This document shows, piece after piece, positions 1 through 11,277 of a stretch of DNA of 64,000 nt. The notes under the pieces are model-generated. The model did no database searches. It was given only the letters and a program-made list of their open reading frames with translations, and was not told the origin of the DNA. The translations under genes were made by a program, and so were the position numbers. Location: contig CM035231.1 in the NCBI GenBank assembly GCA_020226215.1, positions 50,496,876-50,560,875 of the forward strand, given 5' to 3'. The DNA is from Sindora glabra. Lineage: Eukaryota; Streptophyta; Magnoliopsida; Fabales; Fabaceae. Numbering within the stretch: the first letter of the stretch is position 1; each line of letters starts with the position of its first letter.

Positions 1-1463
1 ACAACCTACCTTATGAAACTTTGTTTTAAAATTTCCTTAAAAGAGGACATCTTGTGGGTACAGGTAATGAAAGGCAAGTATGGTAGCAAAGGTACCTAGT
101 CTCAATCTATTAAGGTTTCCTCTAATGATTCTTCAACTTGGAAAGCCATTAATTCAGCTTGGAAGGATATTATTAGAGGCTAGCAACCATGAACTCTTTT
201 GTCCAAGATGACGGGGACTAGAACAAGGGTCAATTGATACAACTCCTCCCAAATAACATGATCCACTAGCTTCAGGCAACTTTTCCTCCATCTCTGGAAG
301 TAGACACCAATTCTGTTGCTTTGCTATCAAATAAAACAAGTGAATTCTCTACCCAAGAAGCCTATAAATTTATTACCCATCGTACCTATCAAGAACCTCA
401 TCAAATCTGGAAGTTAATTTGGAGGATACCTGTTCCACAAAAAGATTAAATGCTTTATCTAGCAAATGATGCATAATGGACTCTTAATGAATATATATAC
501 CAGTCATTGGAACCATTCTAATCCATTATGCTATTGCTATTTAACAAAAGAGGAATCAATAATTCACGTCCTCAAAGATTATCCATGTGCTAATAAACTA
601 AGGTTGAAACTAGTTCATCCTGTCTACATTATAGAATTTAATGTTATTTTTATGACTGACTGGATGAACATGAATGTGACATAATCTCTAGCTCAAAATA
701 GTGAATTGGAACTTAAATGGAACATAATATGGGTTATTGGCTGCTAACATTTATGGCAGTGGAGAAATAGAGCGAAGCACCAAGAAAACTTTAGTTACCC
801 TTTGAACTAGTCAAACTTGGTATTAAATTATGCTATTCAGGTTAATGAGGCTCTTATAAAAAATAGATACTCTATGGATAAAGCTAAGCACTATCGCCAT
901 ATTCTAGGACCCCCTACCAGAAAATTGGATCAAATTAAATACTGATGGTACAACTAAAGGCATAAATCATCTTGCTGGTTGTGGTGGAATCTTTTGAAAT
1001 TGTAACAGGTTATGGATTCTTGGCTTCATGTGAAGTTTAGGAAAATGTTCGGCCTACATAGCAAAATGTTAGGTAGTTATATGTGGCCTTTAAATTGCAT
1101 GGAATAAGGGATACAAAAATATTATTTTGGAATGTGATTCCAAAGACTTTGTTCATAGCCTGGCTTCAACTCCACAAAATGGTAACCAATTACTCCAAGC
1201 TATCTAGCATCTACTTCAAAAAGATTAGGAAGTTATTATTCAACATACATACAAGGAAGGAAACACTTATGCAAATGCAATGGCTAATCTGAGTCTTTTT
1301 GTCGATTTAGGCACTCATTTATTCTAGAACCCTTCACCATGAATATCTTATCTAGTTCTTGTTGATGTTTTAGGAGTCTCTACAACTTCAATGGCTTCAA
1401 TTTAGTTGTTTCTTTTTTCTTTTGATTTTTTTAGGTCTTTGACCCCTGTTCATTACCAAAAAA
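1..1463 (+). mobile_element. LINE (L1-like) 3' end, copy 1: RT C-terminus, zf-RVT, RNase H remnants
   Basis: This is the decayed 3' part of the non-LTR retrotransposon seen more fully at 29.1-35.0 kb. The frame at 466-684 has the plant LINE zinc-binding region after the RT (zf-RVT): HNGLL, then a P-x-C-x2-C-like patch, then ESIIHVL, then CA. An RNase H-like start, IKLNTDGTTKG, lies near 930-965. Stops and frameshifts interrupt every frame. The element ends near 1463 in a short A run. Its 5' part is left of the window. Confidence 0.85.
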
Positions 1464-1872
1464 ACTAATACACAGTTAATTTTTATATAATAAAATCAAT
1501 TATTACTAGAAATTATGCCAAAAATAAAATCAAGTCAGACACTCATTTATTAATAATCAATTTCTCCATCAACATACCAAACTAAGCTTTAGTTTTACAA
1601 TCTTAATATAACATGTTCGCAAGAAAGGAAAAAAACCAATGTTATAAAAATATTGATCTAGTGCTTATTGTTTGTACAAATATACTTACATATGAAATTT
1701 TCACTATCATGGCACATAATGAAGAAAGACTTGTATTGATAATCAACCAATCTAAATTTCTTTTTACTAGAACAAATAATTTCATAATTTTTATTAATAA
1801 AGCAATTAAGATGATAAAATAGTCCTAAATAAACCCAGAAGTATGAAATTATAAGCCTTTTGTAGTTATTAA
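1464..1872. other. AT-rich spacer, no gene seen
   Basis: This lies between the LINE 3' end and the LTR element. It begins with the sequence that also flanks the LINE on its 5' side in copy 2 (see 28779-28806). The short ORFs here are AT-rich, lack recognisable domains and are not well preserved between the copies. Confidence 0.6.
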
Positions 1873-2689
1873 TGATACACATGCTCTTCTTATGTCCAAA
1901 TGATACAATGCTCTTCTTACAACTCTTGCTTTAGTAAGCTAATGGCACCTATCATGGGCAAGTAGTTCTCTAGCCGAAACTGTATGATACATACTTGCCA
2001 CTCTTTGCCAACATATCAACCTTCCCACTTAAATCCACTCAAGGTATACTTGGTAAAGATAGTGGGTCTCACAAGTCCACAAGCCACAATCGTGTGTCAC
2101 CAAAGTGCTTACATATATTGGATTGTAAGATCCTTCCACATAAGAAGCCTCCAAAGCCTCCAAGCATTATAAACCAAAAGGGATAATTGAATAAGGAGAG
2201 GAACACTTCATTCACTTGGTTTATCCCTCATTTCATAGCTTTGAGTGTGTAGGGAGATGACTACAAGCTAACACACTCTATTCCTAACTTAATATCTAGG
2301 TGCCCCACCAAGCCTTTGGTATACTCCATCCCCTTAAAGAGCATTTAGACCAAAACCTCTTCTACTAGAAGATGACATACTTTTTTTGAGTTATCATAAA
2401 GGCTTTTTGCCATGCTTCGGGTGTTTGTTTCACTTGAAAACTAACTAACATAAAGATAAAAATTTGACGATCACAAATATGGGCTTCTCAAACTCCACCA
2501 AATTCTCAAACTATTAAAAATAACCAAAATACCCCTAAACTTGTGAAAATTGGAAAAAATTGTATATTAGCCAAATTGATCCTAAATTTCAACAATAGGA
2601 CTGTTATAAATGTTAGATTTTTTAACAAAATCTCATCTCAATCTGAGCATGTTTGCCTATCAAACTATCACAATTTCGAGCTTATGACA
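1873..2689 (-). repeat. 3' LTR of non-autonomous element, copy 1
   Basis: This direct-repeat partner of 4238-5035 is clearly homologous along its whole length, with many substitutions and indels, so the insertion is old. On the minus strand it starts TGTCATAAGC at 2689 and ends at 1873. Against the matching LTR in copy 2 it is nine bases shorter net, almost all from single-base steps. Confidence 0.8.
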
Positions 2690-4210
2690 TTTACCCCATT
2701 TTAAATGTCAATGCCCTTATTGATGCCTTAATCTAACATAACTCTATGAAGAATCTACTTACTCTTTTGAAACTTCATGGTGGTCTTCAACCTATTCTAT
2801 TGAGTTACTCCCTTGACCAATTGAAAGCTTACCTCTTTAAGCACTATGAATGCTTCCCCCATCTCAAATTTGGGTCGTCTGTTGCCTTTGCAAAAGAGAT
2901 ATTCACTTGGGAAAATGCATCATTCACAAATTTCTTGAAGGGCTACCTCTATAGTTACCTTTCAAAGTGTCTTGACACTCTCTAGTATCGCTATCCCACA
3001 AAGCTTTCCTGAACTCATTGTGTGCTAACTCTATGGCTCATGACAAATGCTTAGCACTTTGAATCATCTCCTAATAAATATTTTGCACCTAGTGTCCCAT
3101 TCCACCAATACAAGAAACAAAACTTACACTTGATCTATATAAAGAGGCTTTATAACATCACTCCCAAGCCACTTGTTTGCTTTCAGTCAATTCATTGCAT
3201 TTCACAATGACACTTACATACTCAATCGATTCCTCTATTCCTCTCTGGATCGATACCCTCTAGCATCTCCCAGGCTATCACAACTTACTCTCGAAGTTGA
3301 TGCTTACTAGCATCATGATCCTTATAACCACTCCTTGGTGTGTGTCCTTTAATGATTTTATGAGCGCATCCTTAATAGCTCTTGCATTTCAACTTATAGA
3401 AAGGGGTTGAGCATAGCGCATCTTCCATTTTAGTTTTGGCTTCACTTTACTTGTGCACAAGCAAATGTGAGCCTAAGGTTGCAAAGTTTCCTCAACCAAG
3501 CAACTATGTAGTGTTAATCTACTACCACTCCTTTGACTAATTGTTGCTACTTTGCTAAGCAACTATGTAGCCTAACCCATTACATTGAAGAATCATGTGG
3601 GAGATAGTGCACATTCTATCAAACCATAAATTGTGCACATAGCATCAATTCCTTTGAACTCTACCAAGCCCTCCAGCTATGCTCCTCTGAGAAACATGGA
3701 TGATTCCTCTAGACCTCTTTGACATGATTTTGGATCACTCTTTCTGGAATAATTTGCTCATGCCTTTCATTTGTGGTCACATAATTTTGCACGACCAATG
3801 GCTTCACCCTTTAATTCTAGTGATCCTTTAAATAGTCAAGCTTTCTAGCAAGATTAAGGCTTCTCCAACTAGATTAACTATCAATTCCCTTATCCCACTA
3901 GATGGTGGTTTACATCCCTCGGTACTACTACTATGACTGAGCGTATAACTAATATCTCGTGCGCACTAACAAGCAAGATAGTCCACTTGGTACAAATGCT
4001 TAGGCCCACTGTACCAATCCATGGTCACACCAAATGCATCATTCCACCGCACACTAGCTTCTCAAGCTGATCCAATCTCTTGCACCTTCTAGTTAAGCCT
4101 TCAACAATGGCACCATCAAGTTTGTGGGAATGATAGTTTCACACAACCCTCATATAGCATTGGATAAGTAGCATCTAAACCAATTATGCTTTCTCAATCT
4201 TGGCACTTTG

Positions 4211-4237
4211 GCACAAACTGGGCTTTGATATGATTTG
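4211..4237 (-). promoter_or_regulatory. Primer-binding site of LTR element, copy 1
   Basis: On the minus strand, directly after the 5' LTR, the sequence reads ATCATATCAAAGCCCAG. This resembles the plant initiator-Met tRNA complement used as primer site (TGGTATCAGAGC type) with a few changes. It sets the element orientation as minus. The same site is at about 37805-37831 in copy 2. Confidence 0.6.
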
Positions 4238-5035
4238 TGACATGCTTTTCTTATGTCCAAATGATACAATGCTTTTTTTACAACTCTTGCTTTAGTAAGC
4301 TAATGGCACTTGTCATGGGCTAGTAGTTCTCCATTTGAAACCATATGACACATGCTTGCCACTCTTGGCCAACATGCTAGCCTTCCCACTTAAACCTACT
4401 CGAGGCACACTTGGTAAGCGACACTTATAAGTCCATAAGCACAATCATATGTCACCAAAGTGCTCATGTATATTGGACTGTAAGATCCTTCCACATGGGA
4501 AGCCTTTGCGCACTATGGAGTGAAAGGAACAATTGAATAGGGAGAGGAATATTTTGTTCGCTTGGCTTATACCTCATTTAATAACTTTGAGTGTGCAGGG
4601 AGATGGCTACAAGCCAACACACTCCATCCCTAACTCAATGTCCAGGCACCCCATTAAGCCCTTGGCACACTCCACCCCCTTAAAGAGTATTTTGAACAAA
4701 ACATTTCTCGCTGGAAGAAGATATACCATTTTTGAGTTGTCATAAAAGTTTCTCACCATGCTCTGAGTGTCCATTTCACTTGAAAACCAACTAATACGAA
4801 GATAAAAATCTGAGGATCACAAATATGGGCTTTCTCAAACTCTACTGAATTCTTAAACCATCTGAAATAACTAAAATACCCCCAAACTTATGAAAATTAG
4901 GAAAAATTGTAAATTAGTTGGATTAATCCTAAATTTCAATCATGAGACCATCATAATGTTGGATTTTTTCACAAAGTCTTATCTCTATCTGAGCATATTT
5001 GCGTGTTCAACTATCATAACTATTAGCTTATGACA
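4238..5035 (-). repeat. 5' LTR of non-autonomous element, copy 1
   Basis: This pairs with 1873-2689. On the minus strand it begins TGTCATAAGC at 5035 and ends GCATGTCA at 4238, next to the primer-binding site. A 13-bp stretch that copy 2 carries twice in a row (TAACTCACGTCCC-like, near 38233) is single here. Confidence 0.8.
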
Positions 5036-5062
5036 CACCTTAGGCTGTTCTTACCACTCTTA

Positions 5063-5192
5063 CTATGCATGAGCTAACATGATAATACCCATGATGACTC
5101 CAAATAGCCCAAACATAGTACCATTTACAAAAAGTACAGAGTTATGAAAATCAGACAACAAAGAGCTGCTACTAGATATTAATTCACGCAAC
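5063..5192 (-). pseudogene. Candidate terminal exon with membrane segment, copy 1
   Basis: The minus strand has a strong acceptor (a T run, then GGTGATAG) followed by an open frame of about 43 codons. It reads LRELISSSSSLLSDF, then a hydrophobic Gly-rich stretch (FGLFGVIMGIIMLAHA), and ends with TAG at 5063-5065. Frame and splice site persist in copy 2 with conservative changes (R to H, I to V). I do not recognise the family. The hydrophobic tail suggests a C-terminal transmembrane helix. With no intact upstream exons it is probably debris of a host gene. Confidence 0.45.
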
Positions 5193-5352
5193 CTATCACC
5201 AAAAAAAAAAACAAATAAATGAATAGAAAAAGGTATATCTTTTTCATGAGTTAAATCTTGTTAAAATATTAACACTTTCACAAAGAATATCATTAATACA
5301 TGCCTTGGATGTTGAACAACAAAATCAATTGTCTGCTAGAAACATAACTAAC

Positions 5353-5459
5353 CTTTATCTCTCATTCTTCTCCATTTCTCTGTCATACTCAAATTTATAC
5401 CAAATAAAATTGACTTTGTCCCAAATGTCACCTCCCCTATTTCTTACGGAACTTTGTTT
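5353..5459 (-). pseudogene. Candidate internal exon, copy 1
   Basis: On the minus strand an acceptor (TTTTGTTTCAG) is followed by a 35-codon frame. It contains RNRGGDIWDKVNF and YKFEYDREMEKNER, then a TAA two bases before a consensus donor (AAAG/GTTAGT). The stop is present in both copies, so it predates the duplication. The composition (charged, Trp-containing) looks like real protein. It may belong with the membrane exon at 5063-5192. Family not recognised. Confidence 0.4.
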
Positions 5460-5775
5460 CTGAAACAAAATTCAGACATCAGGGATAATATTAACACAAA
5501 AAATAGATACCATAACATACAAAGTTTACAAATACATTCAAACATAACGCAATGAGAAAGAATATAATCTATATATGTCTCTAAGCTTCATTTTATTAGC
5601 TATACAATACTCACTACATTTTTAATACAAGTTCATTCATACATCCCATCAGATCTCAAGATGCCTCACAGTGACACAAATTAAATTACACCCTTTTAGA
5701 CAAACCAGCAAAAGTCCCCTTGCAGCACTAATCCATGAGCCAAAAACCATGCAAAACTCCTATATTAACAAATGT

Positions 5776-6040
5776 TCAAAGCTCATTCTCATTTTCCATC
5801 ATCAAGTATATACTCTCCAATATCTTTGGTGCCGGGTTATCCCACTAGAGACCAACTTCTGTAATCCTAAGTAGACATAATTGTAAAGCCAAAACCCAAA
5901 CGACACATCAAACATTGAATGAACCGCAACGCCATCACCAGGTGCAAAATCTTAGTAATGCCTCCCAAGACACTCTTCAGAACATGATTCCCATACAAAT
6001 ATGACATCTCCAATTGGGGTTTGAGCTATACCTTGCGCCT
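5776..6040 (-). pseudogene. NIP7: NIP7-like ribosome biogenesis protein fragment (PUA domain), copy 1
   Basis: On the minus strand, from a splice-acceptor-like TATGATAG at about 6041, three alternating frames give the C-terminal half of NIP7, the 60S ribosome biogenesis factor. Seen in order: RRKV-stop-LKP (family KVWLKP), EMSYLYGNHVLK, then a frame change to PGDGVAVHSMFDVSFGF, then back to MST-stop-DYR (family STQDCR), then DIGEYI and a late TGA. The stops replace Trp (TAG at 6026-6028) and Gln. No N-terminal half was found. The motif order makes the identity strong, and the frameshifts and stops make it a clear pseudogene. Confidence 0.85.
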
Positions 6041-6395
6041 ATCATAAAGATAGTTTAATTGAGAAAAACTAACATAACAAATAGGGTCTTCCCACTGAAC
6101 CACATAAGCAGTAGTGTAAAAAAATTTTGCACACTTATGACAGTCCATTTTTAGTAAAAAATACAAAAATAGAGAGCAAAGATCCAGATAAGATGATAGT
6201 CATGCGAAGTTAATTATCTAAGTAAGAAAAATTCCTTAGAATACAAACTGTAGCGCTTAGCAAACAAAGATTGACGTGAAAATCAGAGATCAATCACATT
6301 TAGTTGCAGAAGTAAATAACTCTAAGGAAAAAAAACTTGGAACAAGTAAATATTGGTGGCCAAAGCCAACACCACTGAAGCCGCTTACAACATAC

Positions 6396-6560
6396 GTAGA
6401 TAATGAACAACGTCGGTAACGGTTGCCCGTCCTCTGCCAGAAAATCATTGAGCATCAACATCGATTCGCAGAGCTGCTGAGAAAGATCGTGGCATAGGAC
6501 GCTGGGCCGTCCCTGATTTCCGATCTCCTCATCGATTCGCTTCTTTTTTTAAATTTCAGA
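6396..6560 (-). pseudogene. Candidate coding exon of unidentified gene, copy 1
   Basis: The minus strand has a 40-50 codon protein-like frame: IDEEIGNQGRPSVLCHDLSQ, then QLCESMLMLNDFLAEDGQ, ending FIIY at a consensus donor (TAC/GTATGT, boundary at 6396). It is preceded, across an in-frame stop, by ADQAQSEI. GC content is well above the surroundings. In copy 2 the last codon before the donor is TAA and several residues differ. I do not recognise the family. It is probably an exon of a dead host gene on the same strand as the NIP7 fragment. Confidence 0.4.
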
Positions 6561-6668
6561 TTGAGCTTGATCAGCTTGCAAAGTGAGGATAATGCAATTT
6601 CAAAGAAGGCCAACTGATTTCGCAAGCCCACGTGTTGGAAGCATGTGCGATCTTCAACCAGGGCAAAT

Positions 6669-6872
6669 TTACCATGAACAGTAACTAGGGCATAGAAGCC
6701 TATCCCTTAAAAATTTTTCCACGCTTGAAGCATACCAAGGATGAATAATGTTGCTTACTTTTAGCAAGCATCGATCACACACTTTGACTCTTTTGGACTG
6801 ATGTGAAAATTCCGCCTTATATCTCGGAGACGCGTAAGGACCGAAAACCACTTGAGGGCGAGGGCTCCGCAT
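6669..6872 (-). pseudogene. Candidate first exon or small ORF, copy 1
   Basis: A minus-strand ORF of 67 codons starts MRSPRPQVVFGPY and contains SKRVKVCDRCLLK. It has a consensus donor (AAAA/GTAAGC) at about 6759, so a first exon of 38 codons is possible. Copy 2 keeps it open with two replacements (F to I, D to N). The GC-rich 5' end and the neighbouring exon-like frames downstream suggest the start of the same unidentified gene. No domain was recognised. Confidence 0.35.
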
Positions 6873-7158
6873 CCGTCTTTATCGTGGCAAGTCACCTTTC
6901 AAAGGAGTGATTTTGTCCGTATTAATAATACAGGAAGTTTTATTTATTTTAAAATAAAAAATAAATTATTTGGTTAGTTATTTTCAAATAAATTAAGAAA
7001 ATTAATTTTTTTAAGAAAGTTTCATTTTCACGTAGCATAAAAGTTGGTTTACCTACCTCTTCAAAGTAAGTTTTACTTCTATTATTTATTGATATAAAAA
7101 TAAAATTATCTTTGATGAATTTAATTAATAATAATTAAAATTAATAGATTTATATTTA

Positions 7159-7292
7159 GAAATTTAAATTATGGTTGCAGTCATAGTTGTAATATTGCTA
7201 CGATGTGGACTAATGCTGAAAAATATAGATATAAAGGTCCAGAATTATTAAAAATCGTGGATATAATTTGGTCTACAAATGCAATATTGCAC
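7159..7292. mobile_element. CpG-depleted relic of the 18.5-kb hAT-like MITE, copy 1
   Basis: From TAAATTATGGTTGCAG to ATAATTTGGTCT this aligns with the MITE at 18508-18679, but most CpGs are now TpG or CpA. Two CpGs remain here against 19 in the 18.5-kb copy and four in the equivalent at about 40787-40920. I see no clear terminal inverted repeats or target duplication, so the ends are lost. Confidence 0.6.
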
Positions 7293-7734
7293 CAAATATA
7301 ATTGAGTTTTTTTTTGCATTTTAACTTTTGGTTTTTTATTCAATCTTATTTTATTATCTATTATTTTAATGCAACTTTTACAAGTCTGTATAAGTAACAA
7401 ATTTAGTCCAAGTCATCGTCTTTAGCATTCTATCATATTTTGTATTATGCTTCATGTAAAAATGTATAATACACCAGTTTTTTATGAATGTCATTACATC
7501 TACAAGTATTATGTTCAAAAGGCTCTTTTTAGGAAGTGTAAACCTCTTATACTTAACTGCAAGTATTAAGACATAAACTTAGTGAAGTATTCATCTCTGA
7601 CTATGGTATTGTATGCAATCTTCCACTGTTTTCAATTTTTTGTTTTTTACCTTACTCTTTAAAGTTATTTAAATTTGTATAGTAGAATAAAAAGAGATTT
7701 TGGCTTTCCATATTTTATTAGGAATATAGGGCAA

Positions 7735-7890
7735 ATAGGGAGGATGAGGGTGTGAGGAACATTGGGATATGGTTAGGATTTAGGATGAGGCAGTGAGGAA
7801 CTGGAGGGGGGTGATCGGAGTGATGAATGTGGAGTTAGGATTAGGGTTTGGGATAGGGGAGTGAGGAATTAGGGGCTAGGGTTTTGGTTG
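7735..7890 (+). repeat. G-rich, telomere-like degenerate repeat, copy 1
   Basis: This is a strand-asymmetric G-rich patch in AT-rich DNA with repeated GAGGA, TTAGG, ATTAGGG, TTTGGG and GATAGGGG motifs. Parts resemble the plant telomere unit TTTAGGG, but there is no regular 7-bp array. It is also present in copy 2 (41349-41517) with few changes. It could be an eroded interstitial telomeric tract or a G-quadruplex-prone low-complexity sequence. Confidence 0.55.
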
Positions 7891-10552
7891 TTGAGATAGC
7901 AAGATATATAACATTAGTTATTTAGATGAATCAATTTAATATTCTAGTTATTAGATATCATTTTTTTAGAAAGTAAATGACATTTAATATTGTCTCCTAA
8001 GATTATTGAAACATAAATAATGTTGACTTTCATGGAGTAAAAACCAATGTTATTTTTCTTTTCTATGACAATTTACAAATTAGTGTTGAAATGACATATA
8101 CAATGGTCAATTACATGTCAGTTACTTTCTAATGTGCAATCCCCCCAAATATTTGATATCAATCAACTATTATATAGTAGTGAAAGGATGAGTTAGTATG
8201 TTCAATGGCATTGCAAAGTTGGTAGCCAACTAAAATGAGACCTCTATGTAGTAGTGGCCTTAATTTCAGAGAAATTCTTAGGTACACATCCTATATTACA
8301 TGAAATCATTTTAAAATATCAAATTATTTGTAGGTTTTGATTTGATGTAGTAACTACAATTACAAATGTTGCATCTAGTCATCCAAATGAGTGGATCTCC
8401 TACATTTTCATGGTTCCCACACTAATCAAAAGTTAGATAAAGATTCACAATTGATTAAGATTAATAGAGGATTCATGAAAATGCAAAGGTCCCTCTTAGT
8501 TAGATTGTTAGATGCAACAAACATTTATGATCACTACACTAGATCAAAACTTGAAGATAGTTTAGTAATTAAAAATTATTATAAAATGGCTTCGTGTAAT
8601 ATATAATGTATATCTAAAAATTTCTCCTAATTTTGTGCTTGATGGATGATGTGTTAGACTAAAAGAGATATTGCAATTGATAGGATAAGAAAAATATAAA
8701 GATCACAAATGCCGAGGAAGAAAAATGGTGAATTTCTGAAATAATGGGGATGCTGAAAAGAAAAGTTATAACATAAAAGTGAATATATATTTGACATTGT
8801 TAAGTTGGAATTTAACAATTCAATTCAATAATTTTCATTTATTTTAATATTGTAAGTGAAGGGAGGGATGAATAGTTATAATAAATGTAAAAGTAAGACA
8901 TTAATAGTATTAGTTATAAAACATGAAGTATGTAATAGTCACAATCATTGTATATGAGAGAATAAATGTTGTGTTTATCATAATTTTCTTGGCACATATT
9001 ATTGTGTAAAGTTGAAATGGCACGAACAACTTATTTTTTGTGTTATCATAGACTCGTTATTTTTTTGTGGCAAAAGTTTTGAATCATTTGATGAAAAACT
9101 AATTGATGATGAGTGTTTAAAGGACTTCAAATTAAAATATAACTGAAATTTAATTGAGTATCATTATGTATATTTTATGATATTGATTATAGAACCATCA
9201 TGAAAAAGGAAAACAACAACACTCATAACTAAAAAGTCATCATCAAGTGGCTCATTAATGAAAAGAAATTCGTGGTAATGGAATTATTAGTTATGCTCAA
9301 GTGGCTAATTATTTATGTGCCAATTTAAAACTAAAAAGCCAGCCAAAAGGGCTTTCCGGCCTTCTAATACGGAAACAATAAGGAGGATCTAAAGAATATG
9401 CTAATTACTAATAGATGGCGCTGTTAGTATTCATAAGCACGAAAGTGAGATTTGAATATTTTCCTATCATTTTTCATAAGCGCTCTGTTAGTTTTCATAA
9501 ATCCAAAAAGAAATGCTAATTAATTACCAATGATTTATTCATAGTTCTAAATTCAGAGCATGGTAGCCGTGGTATTGCAATTGTGTTGTCCTTGGTAACT
9601 GCAATTTTGCTGATCATGATGTAAGTGCAGTTACAATTTAGAAGGATCGGTTTCAGGATACTCTCAAATTATAGTTTGAATGTCTTTCGTGTGCTAAACT
9701 AGAAATTCATTAGGAGAAGATGACAAATAATATGGTTAGATATATAATTTAGTCATTATTAAATTTTCAATGACAATATAAACTTCAAAAATTAAATAAA
9801 TTAATTTGTTATTTATTTACTGACGAGGTTGATCTTTGATTAAATTAAACTACGGATCTAATCAATTACAAACTGCGTTCCAGAGCATAACAGCTAAAAG
9901 GAAAAGGTGCACGGAAATTAAAGCTTTCGGCTGAATGGAAACCTAAGGCAATAATAGTAACAACATCACATCTGCCTGCATAATTCCATGGGCGCACCAC
10001 TTATCCTTTATATACTACATAAGGGTAAAATCACTTTAAGAGTCTATTTAGATTTCCTCAGTCATTAGTTACCCAAAATATCCATTTGTAATCGCTTCTA
10101 AATTTATTTTAATATAATAAATAATATTAGAGAAGTACGGAAGAACTGCATTATTGAAATGCCACAATCCAAGTCGATCTGCTGTTAAATATTACTAGAA
10201 AGAGCTCTAATACTTTTCTTTTTTTTTTACCTGATTAGAATTAATATTTACAAATTTTCTTTACTATTTTATATTTAATAATAACTTTTTATTTGTATTT
10301 AAAATCTAATTTCAAATTTTATTTTTTATACATATAATGAATAATGAATACTTTTATAGTTGACAATTAAATTCCTTTAAGATATATAGTAGCCCATGTA
10401 AAGTTAGGCATTAGTCTAGCCCATTGTTCAATATCAAAGTCTCAGTCGTGATTATTTTAATATAACTGTTTAAAAATATGAAAATATATTTTTATACGAA
10501 GTGAATCTCCAAAAAAATTCGATGAGAGGATTTAGTGTAACAATCCTCAGGA
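7891..10552. other. AT-rich intergenic region, no gene supported, copy 1
   Basis: Both strands are rich in stops. A 71-codon plus-strand ORF at 8391-8606 stays open in copy 2 but has no recognisable domain or good context. A short segment at about 9560-9650 (AGCCGTGGTATTGCAATTG) is reminiscent of the CpG-rich MITE family but too decayed to delimit. Confidence 0.5.
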
Positions 10553-11277
10553 TCCGTTTGGTAGGAAAAAAAATAAATTTTTGAAATTCATTTTCCAACT
10601 TTTCCTTGTTTGAATATTCAAAAATTTTAATCAACTGGAAAATAAATTCTGGTTAATTAGAAAGTTGTATTATTTTTAAAGAAAACAACTTTTCATTTAA
10701 AAAATGGTATATCTATACCCAAGTCCAAACTTTTTATCTTCTCACCTTATTACACAATTGTGATTATAAATATAATTTATTTTTATTTATTAAATATTTT
10801 ATGATTGATGCTTCATTTTTATTTTTATAAAATCTATTTTTATTTATTAAATTTAGGTGCAAATTTTTATGCAACATTTACTAAAATATTTTTTCTTTTT
10901 TTCTCATGATGGATACTCTATTATATAATATTTTGTAACAATTAATTAAATTAACTATGTGAATCTATATATAAGATTTTGTAATGCCTTTAATATATAT
11001 TTTATTATTAAAAATTAATCATTATTGGGCTATTGGGTACCAAGAACAATAAAAATTTTATTAAAAAATTCCTTTTTTAAAAGGTAAGTAAAATTATAAT
11101 AATTTTGAAGTAAATAACTTTGATTTACTTTAAATAAAATTAATTTTTCTTTATATACCAAACACTAGAAAATATTTTTTCTTTATGCACCAAACAATAG
11201 AAAATCAATTCATTTTTTAGAAATATGTTTTCTTAAGAAAGTTTTTTCTAAAAATTTCATTTTCCCCTAAACCAAAT
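10553..11277. mobile_element. MITE with Harbinger/hAT-like ends, copy 1
   Basis: The left end reads CGTTTGGTAGGAAAAAAAAT. The right end, reverse-complemented, reads TTTGGTTTAGGGGAAAATG, giving imperfect terminal inverted repeats that extend into AAATTTTT. The about 720 bp between them is AT-rich and non-coding. Copy 2 has it at about 44191-44937. The target duplication is not clear, so the superfamily is open. Confidence 0.5.

Larger units (their letters stand above)
1873..5035 (-). mobile_element. Non-autonomous LTR retrotransposon, copy 1
   Basis: Two diverged direct repeats (1873-2689 and 4238-5035) flank about 1.55 kb. Read on the minus strand, each LTR begins TGTCATAAGCTC or similar and ends GCATGTCA or TGTATCA (TG...CA). 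The 5' LTR is therefore the right one. Just inside it is a primer-binding-like site, and just outside the 3' LTR is a short purine run (AAAATGGGG). The interior has no RT, integrase or protease, only stop-ridden sequence vaguely like gag with charged stretches. This fits a LARD- or TRIM-like element, long dead. I found no matching target-site duplication. Confidence 0.75.

Noticed and set aside
2746..2985. 79-codon plus-strand ORF inside the LTR element
   Set aside because: It lies antisense to the element interior and is interrupted in copy 2. No recognisable protein.
8391..8606. 71-codon plus-strand ORF (MDLLHFHGSH...) open in both copies
   Set aside because: No domain, no GC rise and no splice or promoter context. 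With only four base differences between copies, staying open is expected by chance.
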